A stretch of 64,000 bases of DNA from Fusobacterium necrophorum subsp. necrophorum (lineage in GTDB: Bacteria; Fusobacteriota; Fusobacteriia; Fusobacteriales; Fusobacteriaceae): contig NZ_CP034842.1 in assembly GCF_004006635.1 (NCBI RefSeq), positions 1,922,001 to 1,986,000 on the forward strand, written 5' to 3'. Both the position numbers and the translations under genes were made by a program. How positions within the stretch are numbered: the stretch's first letter is position 1; every line of letters starts with the position of its first letter. Below the pieces are notes generated by a model. That model saw only the letters and a list, made by a program, of their open reading frames with translations. It searched no databases and was not told the origin of the DNA. Positions 54,712 to 63,219 of this stretch are shown one piece after another.

Positions 54712-55974
54712 TTAGTACCATCCTCTAACTTTCATTGCTTCTGCAATTCTCTTGATAGATTTCATATAAGTAGCTTGTCGGAAAGATACATTTTTTTCTT
54801 GTTTCAAAGCCCAAATCGGATTGAATGCATCTACCATAGCTCTTTCTTCTTTTTCTTCCACTTCTTTTTCTGTCCAGTAGTATCCATATAGGTTTTGTAC
54901 CCATTCAAAGTAAGAAACGGTAACTCCTCCGGCATTTGTTAAAATATCAGGAGTTACTGTGATTCCTTTTTGGTAAAGAATTTCGTCCGCTTCCGGAGTG
55001 ATAGGTCCGTTTGCTCCTTCACAGATTAGAGGGGCTTTAATCAATTCCGCTTCTTTTGCAGTGATAGCATTTTCCAAAGCACATGGAGCGATAGCATCTA
55101 CATTTAAAGCCCAGAATTCATCCATAGGAATTACTTTAGCTCCTTCGACTTTTGTAATACTTCCGGCTTCTTTTGCAGCTAACAATTCATCAAAGGTAAA
55201 TCCAGCTTCTTTATAAACAGCAAATGCTCCTCTTTCTTTTTCGAATTCAGCAACTGCAACCACTTTTCCACCTAATTTCATGATATTTTTTACGGTAAAT
55301 CTTCCTACGTTTCCGAATCCTTGAACAGCCACTGTAGATTTTGCCAAATCTCCGCCTAAAGCTTTACAAGCTTCTCTCATGGTCACGGCAACTCCAAATC
55401 CGGTTGCTTCGTTTCTTCCTTGAGAACCTCCATATGTTAATGGTTTTCCGGTGAATACTCCGATAGTTTGTTCTCCAGTTAATTTGTTATATTCATCTTG
55501 CATCCATGCCATAATTTGTCCGTTTGTATTTACGTCCGGAGCAGGAACGTCTACTTTTTCTCCCAAGTATTTGTACATTCCTCGTACCCATCCTCTGGAA
55601 AGTTGTTCTAATTCTCTTTGAGATAATTCAGAAGGATCAACTGTAATTCCTCCTTTTCCTCCACCATATGGGATTCCAGTTACTTGACATTTAATACTCA
55701 TCCAAATAGAAAGAGCTTTGACTTCATCAGCATTTACATTTTGATGGAAACGGATTCCTCCTTTGAAAGGTCCCACAGCATCGTTATGAGCTGATCTGTA
55801 TCCTTTAAATGTTTTGATAGAACCGTCATCCATTTTCACAGGGATAGAGATTTCAATAATTCTTTGAGGTTCCTTTAATAATTCAAATACAGCCGGATCT
55901 GCTCCTAAAGCATCACATGCCTTTTTTACTTGTGCTTGAGCGCTCAATAGTGGGTTTAAAGTTTCTTTGTTCAT
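54712..55974 (-). CDS. gdhA: NAD-dependent glutamate dehydrogenase
   Basis: This enzyme deaminates glutamate to 2-oxoglutarate and ammonia, the first step of the hydroxyglutarate fermentation pathway. The 420-residue product has the substrate-binding FKGGIRFHQNV and GIPYGGGKGGI segments with catalytic Lys residues, PAPDVNTN, and the dinucleotide-binding VQGFGNVG. It is of the hexameric class I clostridial/GudB type. The start has AAAGGAGGAT. It is divergent from hgdH, which uses its product, so the 486-base gap between them is the likely shared control region. Confidence 0.95.
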   Translation of the reverse strand: MNKETLNPLLSAQAQVKKACDALGADPAVFELLKEPQRIIEISIPVKMDDGSIKTFKGYRSAHNDAVGPFKGGIRFHQNVNADEVKALSIWMSIKCQVTGIPYGGGKGGITVDPSELSQRELEQLSRGWVRGMYKYLGEKVDVPAPDVNTNGQIMAWMQDEYNKLTGEQTIGVFTGKPLTYGGSQGRNEATGFGVAVTMREACKALGGDLAKSTVAVQGFGNVGRFTVKNIMKLGGKVVAVAEFEKERGAFAVYKEAGFTFDELLAAKEAGSITKVEGAKVIPMDEFWALNVDAIAPCALENAITAKEAELIKAPLICEGANGPITPEADEILYQKGITVTPDILTNAGGVTVSYFEWVQNLYGYYWTEKEVEEKEERAMVDAFNPIWALKQEKNVSFRQATYMKSIKRIAEAMKVRGWY

Positions 55975-56030
55975 AGATAAAATCCTCCTTTTTAATCATA
56001 AGATATTAAAAACATACCTAAAAAATATAA

Positions 56031-56258
56031 TTGTGCATTTTTGTTTTGTACTTTTTGCTTATGTCATATATTTCGATTATAAAACTAAAAAAAATTTTAG
56101 TCAATTGCATTAAATGAATTCTAAGGATAAAAAAAATACATAAAATATATGGTTTTTTTCTGAGAATATTACTCATTTTCAAAAATAAGTGTTTGGAAAT
56201 TGAAAAAAAGAAAATGCACATCAAAAAATAAACAATTTTTTTTAAAATTGCACATCAA
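56031..56258. other. Three copies of a TGCACA-containing motif in the gdhA-hgdH gap
   Basis: ATGCACATCAA (56214-56224) and TTGCACATCAA (56248-56258) are direct repeats 34 bases apart. A related copy AAATGCACAA is on the minus strand at 56040-56031, near gdhA. The gap 55975-56460 is otherwise extremely AT-rich and has no ORF I would accept. The motif may be an operator for a regulator of both glutamate genes; this is only a pattern. Confidence 0.35.
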
Positions 56259-56369
56259 TCCTTTTTCTAAAAATATACAAAATAAAACATTTTTCGTAAA
56301 AACATTAAAAAAATAAATATTTGATCTAAAAAGAAAAAATAAATAAAAAGTAGAAAGATGTATAGTATA

Positions 56370-56398
56370 TTGACGGAATGATATGGATGTGATATAAA
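56370..56398 (+). promoter_or_regulatory. Promoter of hgdH
   Basis: TTGACG at 56370-56375, 17-base spacer, TATAAA at 56393-56398. It lies about 110 bases downstream of the TGCACA motifs and 60 before the hgdH start. Confidence 0.7.
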
Positions 56399-56460
56399 TG
56401 GTTAAATAAGAAATGTTTTATGATAATATTATAACGATTTAAGATGTAGGAGGTCTTGAA

Positions 56461-57456
56461 ATGAAAGTAATTTTTTATGGAGTTCGTGATGTAGAAAAAC
56501 CTATTTTTGAAGCTGTCAATCAAAAATTCGGTTATGACATGACATTGATTCCGGAGTATTTAACAGACGAAGCGACTACAAGAAAAGCGGAGGGTCATGA
56601 CGTGGTTGTCTTAAGAGGAAACTGTTTCGCTACCAAAGAAAGATTAGATATATATAAGGAAATGGGAGTACAATATGTAATGACCAGAACGGTAGGAACC
56701 AATCATATTGACGTTCCTTATGCAAAATCTATCGGAATGAAAACAGCCTATGTTCCTTTTTATTCTCCAAATGCAATTGCTGAATTGGCTTTGAGTTTGG
56801 CAATGTCTATTTTAAGAAATGTAACTTATACGGGAAATAAAACAAAAGATAAAAATTTCATCGTAGATAAACAAATGTTCTCAAGAGAAGTAAGAAATTG
56901 TACTGTTGGAGTTGTCGGATTGGGAAGAATCGGAATGACAGCCGCTAAACTGTTTAAAGGATTGGGAGCAAAGGTAATAGGTTATGATTTATTCCCTAAA
57001 ACAGGAGTGGAAGATATTGTAACACAAGTATCGATGGATGAATTATTAGCACAGTCAGACATTATTACTTTACATGCTCCTTATATTAAGGAAAATGGAA
57101 AAGTCATCACCAAAGAAGCTTTTGCGAAAATGAAAGATAATGTTATCCTTATTAATACAGGAAGAGGAGAATTGGTAGATACCGATGCTCTGGTAGAAGC
57201 GTTGGAAAGCGGAAAAGTATATGGAGCGGGAATTGATACTTTAGATGATGAAGTTTCTTTATTCTTCAAAGATTTTTCCGGAAAAGAATTGCCGACAGCC
57301 GCTTTTGAAAAACTGGTAGCAATGTATCCGAAAGTAATTATCACTCCACATGTGGGATCTTATACAGATGAAGCTGCTTTGAATATGATTGAAACAAGTT
57401 TTGACAATATCAAAGAATACCTAGAAACCGGAGCTTGTAAAAACGAAATAAAATAA
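56461..57456 (+). CDS. hgdH: (R)-2-hydroxyglutarate dehydrogenase
   Basis: This NADH enzyme reduces 2-oxoglutarate to (R)-2-hydroxyglutarate, the second step of the pathway. The 331-residue protein belongs to the D-2-hydroxyacid dehydrogenases and resembles the Acidaminococcus HgdH through its whole length: [37 protein letters not shown] (nucleotide fold), [11 protein letters not shown], and [11 protein letters not shown] with the catalytic His. Ordinary D-lactate dehydrogenase is the alternative, but the neighbours gdhA, gltS and gcd favour HgdH. The start has AGGAGG. gltS follows 27 bases later. Confidence 0.9.
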   Translation: MKVIFYGVRDVEKPIFEAVNQKFGYDMTLIPEYLTDEATTRKAEGHDVVVLRGNCFATKERLDIYKEMGVQYVMTRTVGTNHIDVPYAKSIGMKTAYVPFYSPNAIAELALSLAMSILRNVTYTGNKTKDKNFIVDKQMFSREVRNCTVGVVGLGRIGMTAAKLFKGLGAKVIGYDLFPKTGVEDIVTQVSMDELLAQSDIITLHAPYIKENGKVITKEAFAKMKDNVILINTGRGELVDTDALVEALESGKVYGAGIDTLDDEVSLFFKDFSGKELPTAAFEKLVAMYPKVIITPHVGSYTDEAALNMIETSFDNIKEYLETGACKNEIK

Positions 57457-57483
57457 TTTTATATAAACAGGAGGTAACAAATT

Positions 57484-58665
57484 ATGGCATTTACATTGGA
57501 CATGTATCAAACTTTAGGTCTAGCAATCATTTTATTATTATTGGGGAATTGGATTAAAAGTAAAGTTGGGGTGTTCCAAAAATACTTTATTCCTGCACCG
57601 GTCATTGGAGGATTCCTATTCTCTGTTTTATTGTTGATAGGACATTCTACCGGAGCTTTTGATTTTGAATTCGATTCCAACTTAAAGAACTTCTTCATGG
57701 TAGTATTCTTTACTTCTGTCGGATTTTTGGCAAGTTTCTCTTTATTGAAAAAAGGAGGAGTCGGAGTAGCTCTATTCTTATTTGCAGCCATTGTTTTAGT
57801 TATCATTCAAGATGGAGTTGGAGTAGCTTTGGCGAAAGCATTCGGATTAAATCCCGGAATTGGGTTGGCGGCAGGATCCATTCCGTTGACAGGAGGACAC
57901 GGAACTTCCGGAGCTTTCGGACCTTATTTGGAAGAAAGAGGAGTTATAGGAGCTACTGTGGTAGCAATTGCTTCCGCAACTTATGGATTGGTTGCCGGAT
58001 GTGTTATCGGAGGACCGATTGCAAAACGATTGATGGAAAAATATAAGTTAGTATGTCATGATGAAGCAAAAGAAAAAGTAGAAGCAGCGACAGAAGAAAA
58101 AGTAACGGAAAAATCAATTTTTAAAGCAGTATGCATGATTGGTATCGCTATGGGGCTAGGAGCTTGCATTACTCCTATTATCAAAGAAGCGGGATTGTCT
58201 TTACCGGCATATTTGATTCCAATGTTAATTGCAGCGATTATGAGAAATGTGGTAGACGGAACTTCAAATAAAACTCCAATTAACGAAATTTCCATTGTCG
58301 GAAACGTATGTTTGTCTTTATTCTTATCTATGGCATTAATGTCGATGAAATTGTGGCAATTGGCTGATTTGGCACTTCCTTTGATCACTATCTTATTGAT
58401 TCAAACTATAATCATGGCTCTTTTCGCTTACTATGTTACTTTCAACATTATGGGAAGAGATTATGATGCAGCAGTTATGGCAACAGGACATTGCGGATTC
58501 GGAATGGGAGCAACTCCAAATGCAATTGCAAACATGGAGGCATTCACATCTGTTAACGGATTCTCAACGAAAGCATTTTTCGTAATTCCTTTGGTAGGAT
58601 CTCTATTTATCGACTTCTTCAATGCCGTTATCATTCAAACATTTACAAGCATCTTTGTCGGATAA
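57484..58665 (+). CDS. gltS: Sodium/glutamate symporter
   Basis: A 393-residue inner-membrane transporter that brings in glutamate with Na+. Features are the two repeated halves with GSIPLTGGHGTSGAFGPYLE and GHCGFGMGATPNAIANM, the reentrant loops typical of GltS, and about ten helices. It has CAGGAGG before the start and shares the hgdH transcript. It supplies the fermentation substrate and uses the Na+ gradient rebuilt by glutaconyl-CoA decarboxylase. Confidence 0.95.
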   Translation: MAFTLDMYQTLGLAIILLLLGNWIKSKVGVFQKYFIPAPVIGGFLFSVLLLIGHSTGAFDFEFDSNLKNFFMVVFFTSVGFLASFSLLKKGGVGVALFLFAAIVLVIIQDGVGVALAKAFGLNPGIGLAAGSIPLTGGHGTSGAFGPYLEERGVIGATVVAIASATYGLVAGCVIGGPIAKRLMEKYKLVCHDEAKEKVEAATEEKVTEKSIFKAVCMIGIAMGLGACITPIIKEAGLSLPAYLIPMLIAAIMRNVVDGTSNKTPINEISIVGNVCLSLFLSMALMSMKLWQLADLALPLITILLIQTIIMALFAYYVTFNIMGRDYDAAVMATGHCGFGMGATPNAIANMEAFTSVNGFSTKAFFVIPLVGSLFIDFFNAVIIQTFTSIFVG

Positions 58666-58699
58666 TATATATTAAGGAAAGAAAGAGTAAAAATATGGG

Positions 58700-58740
58700 G
58701 GTGTTTTGCTTATTGTTTTCAGGCAAAGCACCTCTTTTTT
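58700..58740 (+). terminator. Terminator of hgdH-gltS
   Basis: Stem GGTGTTTTGC/GCAAAGCACC (one G-U pair) followed by TCTTTTTTT. It lies 35 bases past the gltS stop. Confidence 0.85.
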
Positions 58741-58755
58741 TAGAAATGAGGAAGT

Positions 58756-60264
58756 ATGACGGAATATAAGAAGCACTATAAAGTAAAATTGAAGAAGCGA
58801 AAGGGGGAAGAAAAGGAAATACAACGAAAAACATGGGAACATTTTTTAGAAGAAAAAGGAGTTTGCTATCAGAGAAAGGAATTTTTTTCCGGATATTCCA
58901 TTTATAAAATAGGAGATGTTTCGGAAGAATTGCAGAAAGAAATAGAGAGGAATCCGGAAGTTGATTTTATTCAACCGATGCATCGATATTTTTTAAATTT
59001 TCAGAGCAAACAAATAGATAGAGAGAGGGAGAAGCTCTTAGTCTCGGAAGAAAAAGTTTGCTATCCCGTGATTGGAATTTTGGATAATGGAATAGCTCGT
59101 TTGACAGAGTTTGAAAATTTTTTGTATGAGGATGGAAGCTCCTATTGCAAAGAAGAAAAGTATCCGAGTCATGGAACCTTTGTGGCGGGAGTTCTCCTGT
59201 ATGGAGATTTATTATCCGGACAATCTTGGGCGGGAGGAAAGGAGCTTCGAATTTTTGATGCCGCTGTGGTACCGGATTTTTCTGTCTATCAGTTGGAAGA
59301 AGACGAACTTTATGAGAGAATTTATAAGGCGGTGTCCGAGCATTCTTGGATTAAAATTTGGAATCTTGCCATTAGTATCCGTTTTCCGATAGATAAGAAT
59401 CGTATCTCCGATTTTGGACTTTTGCTTGATTATTTGCAGGAAAACTATGATATTTTGATTTGTAAATCCTGCGGGAATGGAAATTTTATTCGAAGTTCCG
59501 AAGAGGTGGGCATGATGTTACAAGGTTCCGATACGGAGAGAGCTTTGGTAGTAGCTTCCTGTAATCAAGAGAAGAAAGTGTCCGGTTTCAGTTTGCGTGG
59601 AAATGGACATAAAATTTTGCAAAAACCGGATATTGCCATGTATGGAGGAGATATTTTTAGAAATGAAGAAGGAAAAAACAAAATCGAGGGAGTATTTTCT
59701 TTTTCTCCGGAGGGAGAAATTGTCAGTTCTTTCGGAACCAGTTTTGCAACTGCCAGAATGAGCAGAATTGTCGGAAATATTTTATATTGGAAGGCGGAGG
59801 CGAGCCCTTTGTTTTTAAAGGCAATGGTGGTACAAGCTGCGACGGGTTATGAAAAATATTCTTTAGGCTACGGTTGTTCCGCTTCTTCTGAGGGAATCTA
59901 CAAAGAATATCAAAATTCCGTTGTAAAAGAAGCGACCTTGTTGCATGCTGAAGAGAGGTTTTCTTTCCGATTTTCAGGTCATAAGATCTTAGCTACCTTT
60001 GTTTCGGATGTTGTGTTGGATTATCAACAGGAGAATGGATATATCTTAGGGGATATATCTTGGAGGGTGTTCTATAAAGGACAGGACATCAGTTTTCATA
60101 ATACATTGGGACATTTTGAAGCCTTTTCTTCTTTGAAAAAAATAGAAATGGATATGGAAGAAGAAAGGGGAGAAGTGGAAGTCGTTATTTTTAAAAGGAA
60201 AAAACAGTCTTATTTTGAAGAGGAAAGAAAAAAATTACGCTACTGCCTTATCTGGAAAAAATAA
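58756..60264 (+). CDS. Intracellular subtilisin-like (S8) protease
   Basis: A 502-residue subtilase with no signal peptide. The triad is Asp110 in GILDNGI, His139 in SHGTFVAG and Ser329 in GTSFATAR, with Asn241 in CGNGN as oxyanion residue. The usual Pro after the catalytic segment (GTSxAxP) is Arg. An N-terminal domain (1-95) may be an inhibitor-like propeptide or adaptor. A C-terminal beta-rich domain (about 400-500) follows. It sits between the terminator of gltS and the regulator gene, and has GAGGAA upstream. Substrate unknown; relatives of this compact type process cytoplasmic proteins. Confidence 0.85.
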   Translation: MTEYKKHYKVKLKKRKGEEKEIQRKTWEHFLEEKGVCYQRKEFFSGYSIYKIGDVSEELQKEIERNPEVDFIQPMHRYFLNFQSKQIDREREKLLVSEEKVCYPVIGILDNGIARLTEFENFLYEDGSSYCKEEKYPSHGTFVAGVLLYGDLLSGQSWAGGKELRIFDAAVVPDFSVYQLEEDELYERIYKAVSEHSWIKIWNLAISIRFPIDKNRISDFGLLLDYLQENYDILICKSCGNGNFIRSSEEVGMMLQGSDTERALVVASCNQEKKVSGFSLRGNGHKILQKPDIAMYGGDIFRNEEGKNKIEGVFSFSPEGEIVSSFGTSFATARMSRIVGNILYWKAEASPLFLKAMVVQAATGYEKYSLGYGCSASSEGIYKEYQNSVVKEATLLHAEERFSFRFSGHKILATFVSDVVLDYQQENGYILGDISWRVFYKGQDISFHNTLGHFEAFSSLKKIEMDMEEERGEVEVVIFKRKKQSYFEEERKKLRYCLIWKK

Positions 60265-60275
60265 AAAAAGATACC

Positions 60276-60322
60276 TTTGTGAAAAAGTGAAAAAAATATT
60301 TTTCTATTAAAAATTTCACAAA
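60276..60322. repeat. Inverted repeat TTTGTGAAA/TTTCACAAA
   Basis: Nine-base perfect arms separated by 29 bases in the gap between the protease gene and the regulator. It could be a weak terminator or an operator for the regulator. A TATAAT at about 60365 may be the -10 of the regulator gene, but no clear -35 is seen. Confidence 0.35.
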
Positions 60323-60435
60323 AAAATGAAAAAATTAAAACTATAATTTTTCTGAAATTCATTGTATAATGAAAGAAAATATAAAAGAAAAAAGTTCTAT
60401 AATGAAAAAGATTGTTTTATTTTGGAGGAATTTCT

Positions 60436-62421
60436 TTGGCACTAAATACAAAGCATTTTGAAATTTTAAAAGAATTAAAGAAAGAAGATGATTTAAAAAG
60501 GGTTGCCGACATCTTCAATCAAACGGAAAGAAATATTCGTTATAAGATTCAAGAACTAAATGAAAATTTGGGGCAAGAGAAGATTTTTATTAAAAAAAGA
60601 AAAATATACTGTCTTTTGGATGAAAATGACATTGCTTCCCTGATTAAAGGATTGAATGTACAGAACTATGTGTATGAGCAAAAAGAAAGAATGGATCTTC
60701 TGATTATTGAAACCATTTTACAGGAGGACGAATTTCAAATCGAAGAGCTTGCAGATAGTTTGCAGATGAGCAAATCCACCCTGCGTGCAGATATTAAAAT
60801 TTTGACGGAAAAATTAAAAAAAGTGGGGATTCATTTAGGTCAATATTCCAATAAAAAATATAGAGCTCAATATAAAAATAACGACTTGATTTATTACCTA
60901 TCTATCTTCTTATATAATTATGTGACTTTTGATGAGGGAAGAAGGGCAATTTCTTTTAAGCGGAGCAATTATTTTGAAAAAATAGTCTATGAAATGTTAA
61001 CGAAAATGTATTGTTCTGTTTTGGAAGATAGTTACCAAAAAATTAAGGCTATCGATTTACCTTATACGGACGAAACCTTAAACTTATTGATTTTGTTGAT
61101 TTCTGTCTTAAAACTTCGGAAGCTGAATTCTGAAGACTTGGAAGTGTTAAATAAAAAAGTATTGAAAGAAACAAAAGAATTTAAAACCTTGCGAAAAGTA
61201 TTTCCGGAATTATCGGAATTAAACATTTACTTCTTAACTGATTACTTACTTCGAATTTCCTGTGATGAAAAAGAGATTTTTGCAAGACATCGAAATTGGA
61301 TTGAAATAGAATTGGGAGTGTATCGCTTAATCAAAGAGTTCGAATCTCTCAAGAAAGTGCAGCTTGTCAAAAATAAAAAATTGTTGGATGATATTTTATA
61401 TTATATCAAACCATTGATTTATCGTAGTTCAAAACAAATTGAATTAAAAAATACCGTTTTAAAAGAAGTCAAATCCATCTATGGTGACACTTTCTTTTAT
61501 TTGAAAAAAGCCTTCCAAAGCTTTGAAACTTTATTAGGCTTGGAAGTTTCTGATAATGAAATCGGCTTTTTGGTTCCTATTTTTCAGGTGGCTTTACGAA
61601 ATCGAATTCGACAGGCAAAAAGAATTCTGGTGGTATCTTCTTACAAAAGAAATTTGATTAACTTTTTGTTAGCCAGATTGGAGGAAGAATTCTTAGTAGA
61701 AATTGTCCATGTGATTTCCATGAAGCAATTGGATGACTTCCAGGAAAATGTGGATTTGATTATCACAACCTCCGATTTATCTCAAATGAATTTAAAAGTT
61801 CCATTTTGCAGAGTAAGCCCTATTTTAACGGAGTCGGATCGAAAACATTTGGAAGAATTTGAACTGCCTCCTCAAGATAAACATATTTCTTTGGATGCTT
61901 TGATGAATGTCATTGAGAGAAATGTAGAGGGACAAAAATGTAACACTTTCAAGATGAGAGAAGATTTGTTACAAAGTTTTCCAAATATTGTTGTCGACGA
62001 GAAAGCGCAAGAAATGAAAGAGAATTTGGTCATTCAAAAATATCAAATTACAGAACTCGATGTATTTGATTGGAAAGAAGCGGTGAAAGCTGCCACAGAA
62101 ATATTATGGAAGCATAAATACATCAAAAAAGCCTATATGGAAGATATGCTAAATCATTTGGAAGAAGACGGACTTATGTTTCTTTTAAATGAGAACAGCG
62201 CTTTATTTTATACGGAACCGAAAGAAAATGTATATCATACGGGATTTTCCATTGTACATGTGGAAACACCTTTAATAATAAGAGGGAAAAAAATAGAATA
62301 CTTTGTATGCTTTGCTCCGAAAGGGGATGCAGAAGATCAAAATTTGCTTTTTCAATTGAATGACTTCTTTGAGGAGGAAAATTTTGAGAATACATTAAAA
62401 AAAATGCTAAGAAAAAAATAA
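60436..62421 (+). CDS. BglG/MtlR-type transcriptional regulator with PRD and PTS EIIA-like domains
   Basis: A 661-residue regulator. The N-terminal half has two helix-turn-helix regions: DDLKRVADIFNQTERNIRYK and FQIEELADSLQMSKSTLRAD. The middle is PRD-like. About 405-490 resembles an EIIB-type fold (RILVVSSYKRNLINFLLARL). The C-terminal 140 residues resemble a PTS EIIA domain, with a candidate phosphorylated His in TGFSIVHVETP. Relatives respond to PTS phosphorylation; here it immediately precedes gcdDCB, so it may control glutamate fermentation. The frame opens at 60412, but the TTG at 60436 has GGAGG seven bases upstream. gcdD begins 14 bases later. Confidence 0.8.
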   Translation: MALNTKHFEILKELKKEDDLKRVADIFNQTERNIRYKIQELNENLGQEKIFIKKRKIYCLLDENDIASLIKGLNVQNYVYEQKERMDLLIIETILQEDEFQIEELADSLQMSKSTLRADIKILTEKLKKVGIHLGQYSNKKYRAQYKNNDLIYYLSIFLYNYVTFDEGRRAISFKRSNYFEKIVYEMLTKMYCSVLEDSYQKIKAIDLPYTDETLNLLILLISVLKLRKLNSEDLEVLNKKVLKETKEFKTLRKVFPELSELNIYFLTDYLLRISCDEKEIFARHRNWIEIELGVYRLIKEFESLKKVQLVKNKKLLDDILYYIKPLIYRSSKQIELKNTVLKEVKSIYGDTFFYLKKAFQSFETLLGLEVSDNEIGFLVPIFQVALRNRIRQAKRILVVSSYKRNLINFLLARLEEEFLVEIVHVISMKQLDDFQENVDLIITTSDLSQMNLKVPFCRVSPILTESDRKHLEEFELPPQDKHISLDALMNVIERNVEGQKCNTFKMREDLLQSFPNIVVDEKAQEMKENLVIQKYQITELDVFDWKEAVKAATEILWKHKYIKKAYMEDMLNHLEEDGLMFLLNENSALFYTEPKENVYHTGFSIVHVETPLIIRGKKIEYFVCFAPKGDAEDQNLLFQLNDFFEEENFENTLKKMLRKK

Positions 62422-62435
62422 AAGGAGGAAGGGGA

Positions 62436-62741
62436 ATGATTACAACAGAGTACATTGGATTTTTAGAAAGCTTGCTTACATCACTTCTAGGAATATCTAT
62501 TGTTTTTTTGTCATTGGTCTTTTTGGCAATTTTTGTTACTGTCGTATCAAGAGTCATTGCTGTTTTGGAAAAGACTCTTTTGATGAAAGAGCCGGAAGTA
62601 AAAATGGCTGCACAAGCGGTAGAAGAAACGAAGAAAGATAAGAATGAAGCTTTAAAAATTGCAGTGATTACCGCCGCGATTAGCGAAGAAAGAAGAGAAC
62701 CAATAGACAGATTCGTAATAACCAATATTCAAAAAATGTAA
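62436..62741 (+). CDS. gcdD: Glutaconyl-CoA decarboxylase delta subunit (OadG-like)
   Basis: A 101-residue small membrane subunit with one N-terminal helix (about 10-42) and a charged cytoplasmic tail. OadG/GcdD proteins hold the biotin-carrier and alpha subunits to the Na+-pumping beta subunit. Family assignment rests on the size, topology and gene order before gcdC and gcdB. The ribosome site is AAAGGAGGAAGGGG. Confidence 0.8.
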   Translation: MITTEYIGFLESLLTSLLGISIVFLSLVFLAIFVTVVSRVIAVLEKTLLMKEPEVKMAAQAVEETKKDKNEALKIAVITAAISEERREPIDRFVITNIQKM

Positions 62742-62783
62742 AAACAACGAAAACAGATAAGACGTGAAAGGAGAATTAAAATT

Positions 62784-63203
62784 ATGAAGTATGTTGTAAC
62801 AGTAAATGGAGAAAAATTTGAAGTTGAGGTAGAAAGAGCAGACGGAAGATCAGCAGGAACTTTATCTAGAAGACCAATGGAAAGAGGAGAAAGAACATCA
62901 GCACCGATTCAAAAGGCGGCACCGGTTGTGGAAGCACCAAAAGCAGCACCGGTTGCAGCTCCGGCACCTGCAGCAACAAGTTCGGGAACAGCAAATGCAG
63001 TTGTTAGCCCTATGCCGGGAGTTATCTTGGATTTAAAAGTGAAAGAAGGAGACACTGTTACTGTGGGACAAACCATTGTTATTTTAGAAGCTATGAAAAT
63101 GGAAAATGAAATTGTTTCTGAATTTGCAGGAAAAGTAACAGCAATTAAAGTAAAAAAAGGAGATAACGTCGATACAGATGCAGTATTGGTAGAAATTCAA
63201 TAA
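62784..63203 (+). CDS. gcdC: Glutaconyl-CoA decarboxylase gamma subunit (biotin carrier)
   Basis: A 139-residue biotin carrier. Lys105 in EAMKMENE is the biotinylation site, in a C-terminal lipoyl/biotin fold that begins about 73. A Pro/Ala-rich flexible linker (44-65) connects it to an N-terminal domain, allowing the biotin to swing between the decarboxylase and the membrane channel. It lies between gcdD and gcdB with AAAGGAGAA upstream. Confidence 0.93.
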   Translation: MKYVVTVNGEKFEVEVERADGRSAGTLSRRPMERGERTSAPIQKAAPVVEAPKAAPVAAPAPAATSSGTANAVVSPMPGVILDLKVKEGDTVTVGQTIVILEAMKMENEIVSEFAGKVTAIKVKKGDNVDTDAVLVEIQ

Positions 63204-63219
63204 TTTTTAGGAGGAAGAA

